DNA of 64,000 nucleotides from Pegoplata infirma (taxonomy: Eukaryota > Arthropoda > Insecta > Diptera > Anthomyiidae), in NCBI GenBank assembly GCA_963921195.1, contig OY992540.1:172269896-172333895 (forward strand), in the 5' to 3' direction. Of the stretch, positions 53,948 through 64,000 are shown in pieces. The notes beneath the pieces were generated by a model. It made no database searches and had not been told where the DNA came from. It worked only from the letters and a program-made list of their open reading frames with translations. Numbering within the stretch: the stretch's first letter is position 1; the number at the start of each line of letters is the position of its first letter. Both the position numbers and the translations under genes were made by a program.

Positions 53948-55659
53948 TCTATATAAATAAAAATCAATTGTCGTTCGTTGGTAACCGCATCAGTTGAGAA
54001 CGGCTGGACCGATTTGGACAACTTTTTTTTGAAATTTTCGTCATAGTCCAACTTAGGTTTTTACGTAAAGAAAAATTGACCACGCCCACTTTTACGCCCA
54101 CTTTTCTTGATTTATCTAAAAACGGCTGCACCGATTTGGGAAATTTTTTATTTAAACGTTCGTAGTAATCCAATTTAAGTTTTTACCGAAAGAAAAATCG
54201 ACCACGCCCACTTTTTCAATTTATCAAAAATCTAGGAATGGCTGGACCGATTAGACAAAATTTTTTTTAAAAATGAATTTTCATCATATTCCAATGGTTT
54301 TTACGGAAAAAGAAATTGGCCATTAACGCTTTGGCTAATTTTTGTTGAAAACGTTCGTCATACAGTTCAACTAAGGTTCATACAGAAAGAAAGAACTATA
54401 AACGCTAGACCGATTTGGGGTTAGTCCGAAAAGATTTTGAAGAAAAGAAAAACTATCCACACCTACTTTAACGCTCACTTTTCCCGATATATGTTAAATC
54501 ATGGAATGGCTGGATCAATTTGTCTATTTTTTTTTAATGTTTGTCATAGTCCAACTAAGGTTTTTCAGAAAGAACCGAGTTGGTTAAATTCAAATAAGGG
54601 TTTTACGGTAATCGCATCACTTGAGAACTGACCGATTTGGATAATATTTTTTTACGCCTCCTTTTTTCGCTATATCTAAAATCGGAGAACGGTTGGATCG
54701 ATTTGACTAAACTTTAAAATAGAAGACCGGCAGGGCCGATTTGGCTATTAGTATTTGTTGACGTTCGTGATGGTACAACTAAGGTTTTTACAGAAAGAAC
54801 AATTTTCCACTCCCACTTTTTTTCAATACATCTAAAATCGGAGAGCGACTGGCCTGATTTGGTATTTTTTTTCTTTAATGATCATTATAGTCGATGTTAC
54901 GAAAATAATTATTGTCCTCCCCCACTTCAAAGCCCACATTTTTTAATATTCTTAAAATTTACAACACGTGAGAACGCCTGGACCGATTTGGCTAATTTTT
55001 TTGTTTTAAATGTTCCATATAATTGTTCGGAAGAAAAATTGTCGTCGCCCACTTTTTTTTGATATATCTAAAATTAATTTTTTCTCTAATTCGGTCTATT
55101 TAAAAAAAAATATTTCTTAACAGATTCCGCATAAACTTGGTACAAATGATTTTAAATCCTCGAGTATTGTTATACATACTAATTTTACGCCCAATTTTGT
55201 CTAAATATTCCGACTACTAATGACCGGACCGATTTTTTATGTTAATTATAGTTCTAATTAGGTTTTTAAGGAAATGTAAATAAGAAAGTGTCGCGGAAAA
55301 ATAGAAAATTCGGGAAAACTTTAAAGGTGTGTTAAAACTCAAGGTAATAGCTCACGATAAGAACGAAGGATATGCGTAATTAACTTTTGTGTTGTTCGTA
55401 AAGATACTAAAGAAGTTTTAAATTTGTACACTGTACATTGTACAGTTCGCAAAGTCGATAACATGTTTTTTTCTTTAGTTCTTAAAATTAAATTTAGAGA
55501 TGATTATCTGCCTAATCGGGTCTTTAAAACCACGCCCACAAATTTTTCTAAGCCAAGAAATTCATTACATTTTTTGCAGGGCTATACTTATATTTGAAGC
55601 GAGACGAAATATAGCGCTAATCTTATATTTGGACCAGCAACGCGGACCGAGCCAGCTAG
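53948..55659 (+). mobile_element. Non-autonomous Helitron with decayed tandem units
   Basis: The 5' end TCTATATAAATAAAAATCAA follows host A; the 3' end CCAGCTAG is followed by host T. The form matches insect non-autonomous Helitrons as I know them. The 3' hairpin is decayed but keeps the GCAACG loop seen in the Helitron at 23859. The body repeats units of about 100-125 bp: AACGGCTGGACCGATTTGG, 'TTCGTCATAGTCCAACT', 'AGGTTTTTACGGAAAGAAAA' and 'GACCACGCCCACTTTT', with strong decay after about 54500. No Rep/helicase frame. Confidence 0.75.
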
Positions 55660-56122
55660 TAGTTTATAAATTTTACCAAAATTTAGTTTAATTTAACTAA
55701 AAGTTGGGAAATTTTCTTAACTGTTCGGAATAAATTTTAGTTCATGTACTGTTAAATAGTCCATTATTTTCCTTAAATGGAATTCCCTAATATATGGAAG
55801 AAATTCTTATTACCAAAAAAATTTTCTCTAAATATATGAAAAAAAAATCTTTATTTTTATAACATATTCCTCGTCTTTAGTTTAGGACGAAATTTTCTAC
55901 CAATTAGTTCATCTTCCTAGATTTAAGGAAGTTGTTTCCACTAAATTGAAATAATTTGTTTCCCATTTTTTAGTTCAAATTGGCATAATATTAAAAAAAT
56001 TTCTGTCCTTATTTTTAAGAAATATTTGAAGTTAAAAGAAGGAATACATTGCAATGGAGCTAAAATATTATTCCTTGAATTTAGTTAATTATACCATTTT
56101 TTAGTTAATTTTTTTTCTTTTT
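55660..56122 (-). repeat. Dispersed TTAACTAAA-family repeat, longest copy
   Basis: The reverse complement begins AAAGAAAAAAAATTAACTAA and runs through AACTAAATTCAAGGAATAAT, 'TAGCTCCATTGCAATG', 'TTCCTTCTTTTAA', 'TTCTTAAAAATAAGGA' and 'ATTATGCCAATTTGAA', in the same order as 60578-60740. The upstream flank of the Helitron (ACTCAAAAAAAACTTAAATT at 53903) may be the other end of this element, which would make the Helitron nested within it; this is uncertain. Confidence 0.6.
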
Positions 56123-56752
56123 CAGTAAAAGAGTACTAAATTTGGATGTGCCGAATCTATTGTACCCTACAAAATGTAAAAAATAAAAAAAATTAAAGGG
56201 ATATTTTTTGGGAGTGGGGAGAGTTGGCGGCGACACATTTTCCATAAATATTAACAAATTTTTTTCTTACGATATTTATGCTTAAAAAAAACTTATTATT
56301 ATTTTGTATTATTTTCTATAAGCACGCCCTTAAAAATGGAGAGCCGAAAAATATCATTTCATTATCCCTTTGGTCCAAATGCAGGTCGATGATCTTCATA
56401 TGGCATAAAATTTTTTAATTGGCTGAACAAATATACAAAAAACATGAAAAAAAATGTGTTTATCTGGTGTTGTTTAAGTTCCTTAAGGCGGAACATTCCC
56501 CCCCCCCCCCTTTCCCGATTTTGCCTATCACCAAATTCGCCTAACCAGCATATGACCATAAGACATAATCGTGACAAACTTCAGGAGTGTAGATCTTTTA
56601 TTTTAGACTGTATCGTGTCCTCCACAGACGGACATCGCTAGAATTTTTTTAGAATCAACTACTGATTAATAATATATATACTTTATCGGGTCCTAGACCG
56701 ATATTTCGATACGTTACATATGGAATGACAAAGTGTGTATACTAGGGCGTCC
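56123..56752 (+). repeat. Dispersed fly repeat, copy 5, diverged
   Basis: It begins CAGTAAAAGAGTACTAAATT with 'GGATGTGCCGAATC' and contains a C-run (about 56499-56511). It keeps ACGGACATCGCTAGAATT, ATATATACTTTATCGGGTCC and 'GACCGATATTTCGATACGTT', and is cut at about 56752 before the usual GGAGGGTATAAAAA end. Confidence 0.7.
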
Positions 56753-57400
56753 CGTCAAATTTAAATTTTCGAATTTCATATCGTAATACCTGGCAAACGA
56801 TAGCCACGTTAAAGCTGATTGTGGAAAATTTATATAAAAATTTTGCAAGTTGAAAAAATACGTATTTTGACCAAAATTCATGTCCGAATTTTTTTACCAA
56901 ATCCGGCTCAAAATTTCGGAAATTTGGCGGACTTTATTGAAAAAATATTTAAAAAATTCCAAAACCGCGATTTTGATCCACAGATTTTTTTATCCAAATT
57001 GGTCTCAAACGTTAGAAAATGTTAAGTGTGTTATCTAGACAATAGCCCTGTTTTTTGCAGACCGGATTAAGATTTGGATTAACTTTATTTAGTTAAAAAA
57101 TGGGTCAAATCAAGTCCAGATTTTTTTTTATAATTTTTTTCTGAAATTACATACAATTAGTAAATATAAACAGAAAAACAAATTAAGCTTTGTCCAAAAT
57201 GCAAAGAATGAAAAATAAATTTAGGTAAATCCTAGGATAAACTCAAATTTATTTATACCGTTTTACATTTTGAACAACGCTTAATTTTTTTCCTGTTTTT
57301 TTGCTCAAAAAAATTTTTTAGCAGGGAATTTCAGGTCGTATTTGAATCACTGGTTAAGGTTTTTTAGTGCTCAACTATTGTTAATTATGATTGTTTCTAT
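56753..57400. other. Noncoding DNA with weak inverted repeat
   Basis: 57165-57305 has imperfect complementarity ('AACAGAAAAACAAATTAAGC' against 'CGCTTAATTTTTTTCCTGTT'). It may be a decayed MITE. Nothing else is supported. Confidence 0.35.
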
Positions 57401-59535
57401 AGAAACATTTTAAAATTTTTAAAATTAATTCCTATAATAAAAAAAATTTAAATGTTTGATATTTTGAAAAATGTCTCTTCAAGAAATTTTCGGGTTCTAA
57501 AGCATTTTTCTGGTAGCAAAAGACCCAGATTCTGACACAATTTTCTAATAGAAAATAAATCTGCTTGGAGATATGTTTATTCACAAAAAGTTTTCTGATT
57601 TGGAAATTTTTCCGAGTTATTTTTTAAAGAGAAAGTTTATGATTTTGAGACGTTATCCCAATAGAAAAATTCTGAGGTTCTGAGGCATTTTGATACGGAA
57701 AAGCTATTAAAAATATTTTGCGTAGGTTTATTCTAGCTCGAGGTCATTATTTACATTACTTATTAAAACTGTCATAGTCTTATAGAATAATTTTCAAAAA
57801 ATTATTCTATGAGAATAGCATAGTCTAAATAAGTAAAGGAAATAATAAACCTACTAAAAATATAATATTTTAAAGGTCAAATGTAACGATTTTTTTTTAA
57901 TAAAAATTAATCAGAATTTATACAAAAATTTTTAAATTCTGATGCACCTTCATATAGAAAATTCTCAGATATTTATGCAATTCTCACACCAAAAAATTTC
58001 TATATTTAGAAAAAATGTTCGTAAAGAAATATTCTCAGATTTGGTGATTATTTTCCCATTAAAAACTTCTTAGGTTCTGAAATATTTTTTTCTATTCTAT
58101 TTTTCTACAAAAAAGGTTTAAAATACCGAAACAATCTTTCTACACCTACATTTTTAGGGTTTGAAAAAATATTCCATAGAAAGTACCTGAGATTAAAAAA
58201 ATTTAAGTCTTTAATGCTTTTTAAAATTTTTGGAGGCAATTTTTTAGATTCTGTGACATTTTTCTATTGAAAAAGTTTTGTTTTCTGAGAAACTTTTCCC
58301 TAGAAAAAGTCTAAGATAGTCAAGCATTTTCTGAGACATATTTTCATAAGAGAGTCTGAGAAATGTTTTAGTTTCTGAGTCATTTTTCCCATAGAAAAAG
58401 TCTCGGAGTCTGAGTCTCTGAAATTTCGCCTACAAAAAAAGTCTTGGATTCTGAGACATTTTTCATATTAAAAACAAATTCGGAATCTAAGACCTTTTTT
58501 AGATTCTGTGATATTTTTCTAAAATTCTCAGAATATTTTTTCAAAAATTTTCAGAATCTAAGACATTTTTGATAGAAAAATACTTGGATTCTGAGTTATT
58601 TTTCCTATCGAAAAAGTCATAGATTTTAGAATATTTTTTTAATGTATTACAACTCAAAAGTTCTGAGATATGTTTCCTTCTGAAATCTGATTTTTTTTTC
58701 TAGGACCTTTTTCCTATAGAAAAGGTCTCAGCTTTTCCTATTAAAAAGACTAAGATTCTGAGACATCTTTTTAATTAAAATAATCTCAGATCTCACTCTG
58801 ATAGATTTTACATAAGGAAAATAGTCTTAGATTCTGAGACATTTTTCCTAAGGAAAAATAATTAGATTCCGAGACAGATTCTGTATAATTTTTCCTTTAG
58901 AAAAAGTCAAAGTTCTATTGCATTTTTTGTACAAAAAATTATCAAATTTTCCCTGAAGAAAATTTTCTTATTTGTCCTACAGAAAAATTTTATTTTAATA
59001 TATCTTTTTTTTTGTAAAAAAATTTAAGATTTAAAAACATTTTTGCTAAAGAAAACTTATGAGATTCTTGAAAATTCTAGAAAAAATCCTCACTCATGAC
59101 TTTATTTCCTCTATTTTTTTTTACCCAGAAGAATTGTCAAATTTTCAATATAGAAAATTCTTAGATTTTTTCTATAGAAAAGCTGTTAGATTTTTCATAT
59201 AAAAATTGTCCAAATATTAAGATTTTTGCTATAAAAAAATTCTAAGAAAAATTCATAACTTTTTTCTATAGAAAAATGCCCAAATTTTTCATTTAGAAAA
59301 ATTAAAAAAATTTTCGTCTAGAAAAATTTCCGAATATTTCGCCTATAAAAATTTTTGTATTTTTTATAAAGAAAAGTTTTATCACATATACAAATTAAAA
59401 AATTCTCAATTTTTTCCTTAAAAAAATTTTAAAATTTTTTTTCATATAGAAAAATTTTAACATTCCGCGACATTTTTCCATAGAAAAATTTGAGTATTCT
59501 TTAACATTTTTTCAGATCTGTGGACATTTTTCATA
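57400..59535. repeat. Large degenerate bipalindromic minisatellite array
   Basis: Spaced words such as GATTCTGAGACATTTTTC, CCTATAGAAAAAGTCTC and 'TTTTTCTATAGAAAAATGCC' run through about 2 kb at irregular 40-60-bp spacing. They match the unit of 4740-6660 with heavy decay. The best stretches are 58240-58880 and 59150-59290. Confidence 0.7.
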
Positions 59536-59559
59536 GAATTTTTTTTTCAGATTATTTCC

Positions 59560-59690
59560 TTTTCAATTTCCTTTTTCCCTCTTCTTTTCTTTCCTTTCTT
59601 TTTTCTTTTTTTTTCTTTTTTTCTTTCTTTTCTTCCGAATTCGGTTTGGGGGGGGGGGAAATTTCCTTTCCCCCCCCCCTCGTGGATCCG
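59560..59690 (+). repeat. Polypyrimidine tract followed by G-run/C-run hairpin
   Basis: 59560-59637 is almost pure TTTC/TTCC sequence. GGGGGGGGGGG at about 59648 is followed after a short AAATTTCC spacer by CCCCCCCCCC at about 59670, so the two runs can pair. A short frame reads through the repeat on each strand and is not a gene. Confidence 0.7.
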
Positions 59691-60574
59691 CGCCTGATTT
59701 TAAGAAACACATTTCGAAGTTTTTGACAATATTACACTTAAAATTTCCATAATGACGTAGATCGTACTTCTGCGAGTTCAATGGGTTATTGTAAATCACG
59801 AATGTTATTTTTTATTTTGAAATAGTACTTCAAACTACTAAGGAACAAAAAGCCGAAAAAAAAATATTTTTTACTTTATGAATATTTCGATGCGTTACAC
59901 ACCGAATGTCAAAGTGAGTTTCCCCCATACCGTAGTTTAAAGATATAAAAAAAAAGAAATCTATTAAGAATTTAAGGTTATTCTTTGAAAATCCTTTATA
60001 TCAAATAATCAAGCATTCAAAAAATCCCTATAAACCATATTATATTTTCTTCACACTTAAAACTAATCTGCGTAGATTTATTCACATATTGTAATAATAA
60101 CAAAACGACCTTTTTTTGAAGTAGACACTTAAATATCTATGAATAATAGATTACTTACCATAGAATACAATGCGATACAATACATACAAAATACCTACAA
60201 ACATACTAGAGTTGTCAATTATTCGTCTTTCAACTTTGTTTTTGTTCATTTGATCAAACGATTATTTTAAAAATTTATTCGATTAATCGATTAGAATAAC
60301 AGATAAAAAAATGGGGTTTAAAAAATGTTTTAGTAGCAAAAATAATTTTTGAAATTTCTTAGTTGTCTTCTCCTATTCTACCTCCCGTTCAAACGATATT
60401 TCACCTCACTAAACATGGAGACTAACTTTTTAACTTTCCTACATTTTGTATAAGATCATTTAAAATGTATGAGAACAAATCAAATTCAAAGATTTTATTT
60501 AATTTATTTTTTAATTAAAAAAAAAATATTGCTCGATCACATTTATTAATCGATTTATTCGTTATTTGCATTCA
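59691..60574. other. Noncoding DNA with a dispersed-repeat fragment
   Basis: 59876-59950 matches the 3' end of the dispersed fly repeat (ATATTTCGATGCGTTACACA ... GTAGTTTAAAGATATAAAA). The remainder is AT-rich, with no feature recognised. Confidence 0.5.
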
Positions 60575-60577
60575 GAA

Positions 60578-60835
60578 AAAAAATTAACTAAAAAATGGGA
60601 AAACTAACTAAATTCAAGGAAAATTGATGATTTAGCTCCATTGCCATGTTTTCCTTCTTTTAAGTTCATGGTTTTCTTAAAAATAAGGAAGAAAAAATTG
60701 TTTAATATTATGCCAATTTGAATTTATAAATGGGAAACATTTTATTTCAATTTAGTTCATATACATACATTTGAAGACCCGATTTGGTTAAGACCTCATT
60801 GGGCTCAACCAGATAGTTTCAGACCCGATATATAT
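60578..60835 (+). repeat. Dispersed TTAACTAAA-family repeat, third copy
   Basis: 'AAAAAAAATTAACTAAAAAA', AACTAAATTCAAGGAAAATT, 'TAGCTCCATTGCCATG' and 'AGACCTCATTGGGCT' match blocks in 55660-56122 (inverted) and 2536-2720 (direct). It ends in a TATATATATATA tract. Confidence 0.6.
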
Positions 60836-60840
60836 ATATA

Positions 60841-61794
60841 TATTAGAGTGTCCCTTATTTTGGAAATGTTGGAAATGTTGAGACGGTACCCCCTCATTTT
60901 TTTCATTTTGACTAAAAAATAACTCAGGAAAAATTTTACGCCCCTACGACCACGCCTTCCCTACGCGACGGGGCCTTAAAGAACGGGGCCTTAAAAATCA
61001 TTTTTCCACACAAACCAAAAAATTTTTTTTTGATTTTTAATTTTTTTGTTATTAATTATAATATTACTTGGTTAGCTTATTTACGACAAAAAAATTGATT
61101 TTGGTGGGATGAGGCTTTCAGTTCTAAAAAATTTTTCGAAAAAAAAGAATTTAGAGCTTTTGGGGTCCTACAGTAAAAATTTTTTAAAAAATATTTTATT
61201 TTAGTTTTGACAAGCAACCGTTTTAGTTGAATTGTTGCTTTTAACGATATATTTTCATAAAAAAATATTATTCCTATCTGTGACATCTTTATCGTGATCT
61301 AAAAAAGGGTAAAAAATGCATTTTTGATGTTTTTCGATACACGATCAAGATGTCACAGATATGAATAATATTTTTTTATGAATATATGTCATTAAAAGCA
61401 ACATTACAACTAAAACCGTTGCTTGTCAAAACTAAAAAAAAAAAATTTTTTAAAAATTTTTACTGTAGGACCCCAAAAGCTGTAAATTTTTTTTTTCGAA
61501 AAATTTTTTAGAACTGAAAGCCTCATCCCACCAAAATCAAATTTTTTGTCGTGAATAAGCTAACCAAGTAATATTATAATTAATAACAAAAAAATTGAAA
61601 ATCAAAAAAAAATTTTTTGGTTTGTATGGAAAAATGATTTTTAAGGCCCCGTTCTTTAAGGCCCCGTCGCGTAGGGAAGGCGTGGTCGTAGGGGCGTAAA
61701 ATTTTTCCTGAGTTATTTTTTAGTCAAAAGGAAAAAAATGAGGGGGTACCGTCTCAACATTTCCAACATTTCCAAAATAAGGGACACTCTAATA
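60841..61794. mobile_element. ~950-bp foldback element (AGAGTGTCCC ends)
   Basis: The arms 60845-61302 and 61333-61790 are near-perfect inverted repeats: AGAGTGTCCCTTATTTTGGA at the left, inverted at the right. 'ACGACCACGCCTTCCCTACG', 'GGTTAGCTTATTTACGAC' and 'GGTGGGATGAGGCTTTCAG' are paired in both arms. The loop is about 30 bp. The element sits in a TATATATA tract, so the TSD cannot be read. The right end lies about seven bases from the 3' end of the RTE-like LINE. No ORF. Confidence 0.85.
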
Positions 61795-61800
61795 TATATG

Positions 61801-64000
61801 TTCCCGAAGCTCCTATAAGGAGCATAGGGCCCCAACAAAATCTCTCCATTTTGATCTGTCCATCGCAATATTTTTCACTTCGCTCCAACTGGTGTTCAGA
61901 GTTGTTGCTTCAGCTATGACTTGTCGTCTCCATGTATGGGCTGGACATCCTCTTCTACGACTACCTTGTGGATTCCACTCTATGGCACTTTTAGCAATGT
62001 CTGGATGGGCTTTCCTTATTGTATGACCTATCCAGTTCCACTTTCCTCTACGTACTTCAATGGTTATAGGAGATTGCTGCGTTTCGAACCACAGCCTCTC
62101 ATTGGTTATCCTTTGCGGCCAATACACCCGAAGTATTTTTCTCAGACATCTGTTTATAAATACTTGCATTGCCTGAATGTCTGGGGGGGGGGCCGCATTC
62201 CATGTTTCGCAGCCGTACAACAAAGTAGAACGAACATTCGAGTTGAACAGTTTAATTTTGACACCACGAGAGAGTGTGGATGATTTCCATACGTAATTGA
62301 GTTGGCCGAAAGTTTGGGATGATTTTTTAATACGGTGAGAGATATCTGCGCCCGAGCCGCCAGTTGTTGTTAATATAGAGCCAAGATAACAGTAAGATTC
62401 TACATCCTCTAGTATATCATTACCAATTGTAAATCTGCTGTTGTTTTCAGCGTTTATTCTCATCACCTTGGTCTTCCTAATGTTTATTTTAAGGCCTGCA
62501 TTTGAGGCCATGTCTGACAATAGTTGTAACTTTGATTGCATATCAGAGAATCGATGAGAGAGAAGGCAAATGTCATCAGCATATTCTAAGTCCTCTAATC
62601 TTCCATTAAGTCCCCAAGAGATACCTCTATTGTCTACCATACATTGTTTCATGACAATATCCAATACGATGTTGAATAAGAGACATTACGCAACCTTGGC
62701 GAACTCCCGTTCCAACTTTAACCCTCCTGCTTAACTTGCCTTCATGCACAATGCGGCAACTGGCATCAGCGTATAGGCTCTTTATAAGGTCAATTAATTT
62801 GAGAGGGACACCCTTGCACTGTAAGGCTATCCAAATAACGTTGTGGTTTAGAGTATCGAAAGCTTTCTCAAAATCAATAAATACCAGATATAGTGGGGAA
62901 CGCCATTCCACCGACTGTTCCACTATAATTCTGAGTGTGTTTACATGATCAACACACGATTTGTTTGGACGAAAGCCAGCTTGTTGACATCTGAGTTGAG
63001 GTGTCAGTACGTCTGAGATTCTTGACGTAATTATGTGGGTTATTATTTTGTTGACCATAGTCAGCAACGTTATGCCCCGCCAGTTATTACGGCAAGTTAG
63101 ATTACCCTTTTTCGGAATGTTGATGATCATGCCTTCCTTAAGTTCGTCAGGAACTCTTTCATTATGCCATATGTCATCTACTAAGGGCAAAATAAGGTGT
63201 GCACAGGAAGAGGGATCTGTTTTGAGAAGTTCTGGGGAGATGTTGTCGGGCCCAGGGCTTTTATTATTCTTAAGCATTTTTATAGCTGAAATCAGCTCAG
63301 AAATTGATGGAGTTGTGAAGGGAATGTTTGCAGTATAATTATGGTTATCGCAATTGCATATGGTCTCATCTCCATTAGGTCCCGGAGTAAGGATTGAGGA
63401 GTAGTGGTCGGCCCAAAGATCTAGCTGTTCGTCTTTCGATGTTATAAGTATGCCGTCATTGTTTTGTATAGGCTTTCCTGTTACAGTGGCTTTATTACTA
63501 AGCTTTTTGATAAGCTTATAAAGATCTCCAGAACGATTTGTATCCGCTGCAGCTTGAGCTTCTAACGCTATTCCGTTCGTCCAAGCACGTTTGTCATTGC
63601 CGGCATTTCGCTTAACAAGACGGTCTATAGCAGTGTGTTGTGATTGTAGATTTCCTTTTTCGTTTCTGGTTTGGCGGTGTTAATTAGTTTTCTTTCCTTA
63701 ATCAAGGACCAAGTGTCGTCAGATAACCAATGTTTGCGTCTTTGTTCCTTGAAGCCTATGTGTTTCTTAGCATCTTCACTTATTACCTTCTTGATAGTAT
63801 TCCAATCTTTTCGCTGTTCATATGACGTTGTTCTAACGGCTTGTTGCAGTTCATGAGTGTAATTTGCAGCCACTGAGAGATCTGTTAGTTTAAGTATGTT
63901 GAACTTTTTCTGAAGCGATGGATTTGCCTTATTGATTGCCGCCAGTTTTATACGCATACTTCGAACAAGCAGGTGGTGGTCGCTTGCAACATCCGCCCCT
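61801..64000 (-). mobile_element. RTE/SR2-like non-LTR retrotransposon, right part beyond window
   Basis: It reads right to left: the end of the endonuclease (63957-64000), a linker, the RT and a characteristic C-terminus, then an 8-15-bp 3' tail without poly(A). The clade is judged from protein style (GVRQGC motif and the WNPQGSRRRGCPAHTWRR tail) from memory; it needs a tree. Confidence 0.8.
61813..64000 (-). pseudogene. RTE-like ORF with two frameshifts, 5' end off the window
   Basis: At the edge (63999-63957) the frame reads GADVASDHHLLVRSM, the final endonuclease motif (SDHHL). The first segment stops at 63625. The next, in another frame from about 63632 to 62627, holds the RT start (NKSPGPDNISPELLK), motif A 'YLVFIDFEKAFDTLN' and 'GVRQGCVMS'. 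A deletion near 62683 shifts the frame again. The last segment, to 61813, has LEYADDICLLSHRF (catalytic YADD), the 'LLYGCETWNAAPPPD' region, 'RRGKWNWIGHTIRKAHPDI' and a WRDFVGALCSL end. All RT motifs survive, but the two indels make this a dead copy. Confidence 0.85.

Noticed and set aside
59520..59799. Phe/Lys-rich ORFs on both strands
   Set aside because: They translate a polypyrimidine tract and G/C runs.
61921..63856. Plus-strand ORFs opposite the RTE-like LINE
   Set aside because: They are antisense shadows of a clear minus-strand reverse transcriptase.
1..64000. Host tRNA, rRNA or protein-coding genes
   Set aside because: I looked for cloverleaf-like, rRNA-like and spliced coding signals and found none I could support. 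A tRNA scan and protein-to-genome alignment would be the decisive checks.

Overview
This window looks like intergenic or heterochromatin-like DNA from an insect, most probably a higher (brachyceran, perhaps calyptrate) fly. The base composition is strongly AT-rich. A dispersed repeat carrying GGACATCGCTAGAATGTCTT and ending GGAGGGTATAAAAA, of a kind I recall from fly genomes, recurs several times. Every coding region I can support belongs to a transposable element. I see no host protein-coding gene, no rRNA or tRNA gene and no prokaryotic feature. The species call is inference from repeat style, not from a marker gene.

Layout. 1-10.5 kb: a foldback element (1111-2529), a degenerate tandem family, a TA-flanked inverted-repeat element holding a long bipalindromic minisatellite (4247-7205), a small MITE and a second foldback with a dated insertion in one arm (8869-9977). 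10.5-13.8 kb: an internally deleted Gypsy-type LTR retrotransposon. 14.4-18.5 kb: satellite, MITEs (one nested in another, one pogo-like) and a foldback. 18.5-20.7 kb: two 5'-truncated LINEs. 20.8-24.4 kb: a long-TIR element with a tandem-repeat-bearing Helitron inside. 24.4-26.9 kb: short tandem duplications and a hairpin MITE.

26.9-41.6 kb is the most striking part. A complete LINE with 13-bp target-site duplications and two open ORFs (26936-31775) lies in the left arm of a near-identical palindrome (28088-33164 against 33399-41273, 234-bp spacer). Only the right arm carries a 2.8-kb Jockey-type LINE, inserted in frame so that a 1665-codon chimeric frame results. Part of the spacer is repeated at the outer end of the right arm, where it ends in a perfect 162-bp palindrome with no spacer.

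41.6-64 kb: more foldbacks (41860-43579 with an 8-bp TSD; 50174-52370; 60841-61794), TA-flanked and other MITEs, tandem repeats, nested dispersed repeats, a second Helitron (53948-55659), a 2-kb degenerate copy of the minisatellite, and a frameshifted RTE-like LINE running off the right edge.

The parts do not form a pathway. They are a record of nested insertions whose order can be read from interruptions and target-site duplications. The recurring theme is long inverted repeats: at least six foldback elements plus the giant palindrome, each able to form a long hairpin if transcribed. The giant palindrome could be a real recent inverted duplication or an assembly join; sequence alone cannot decide.
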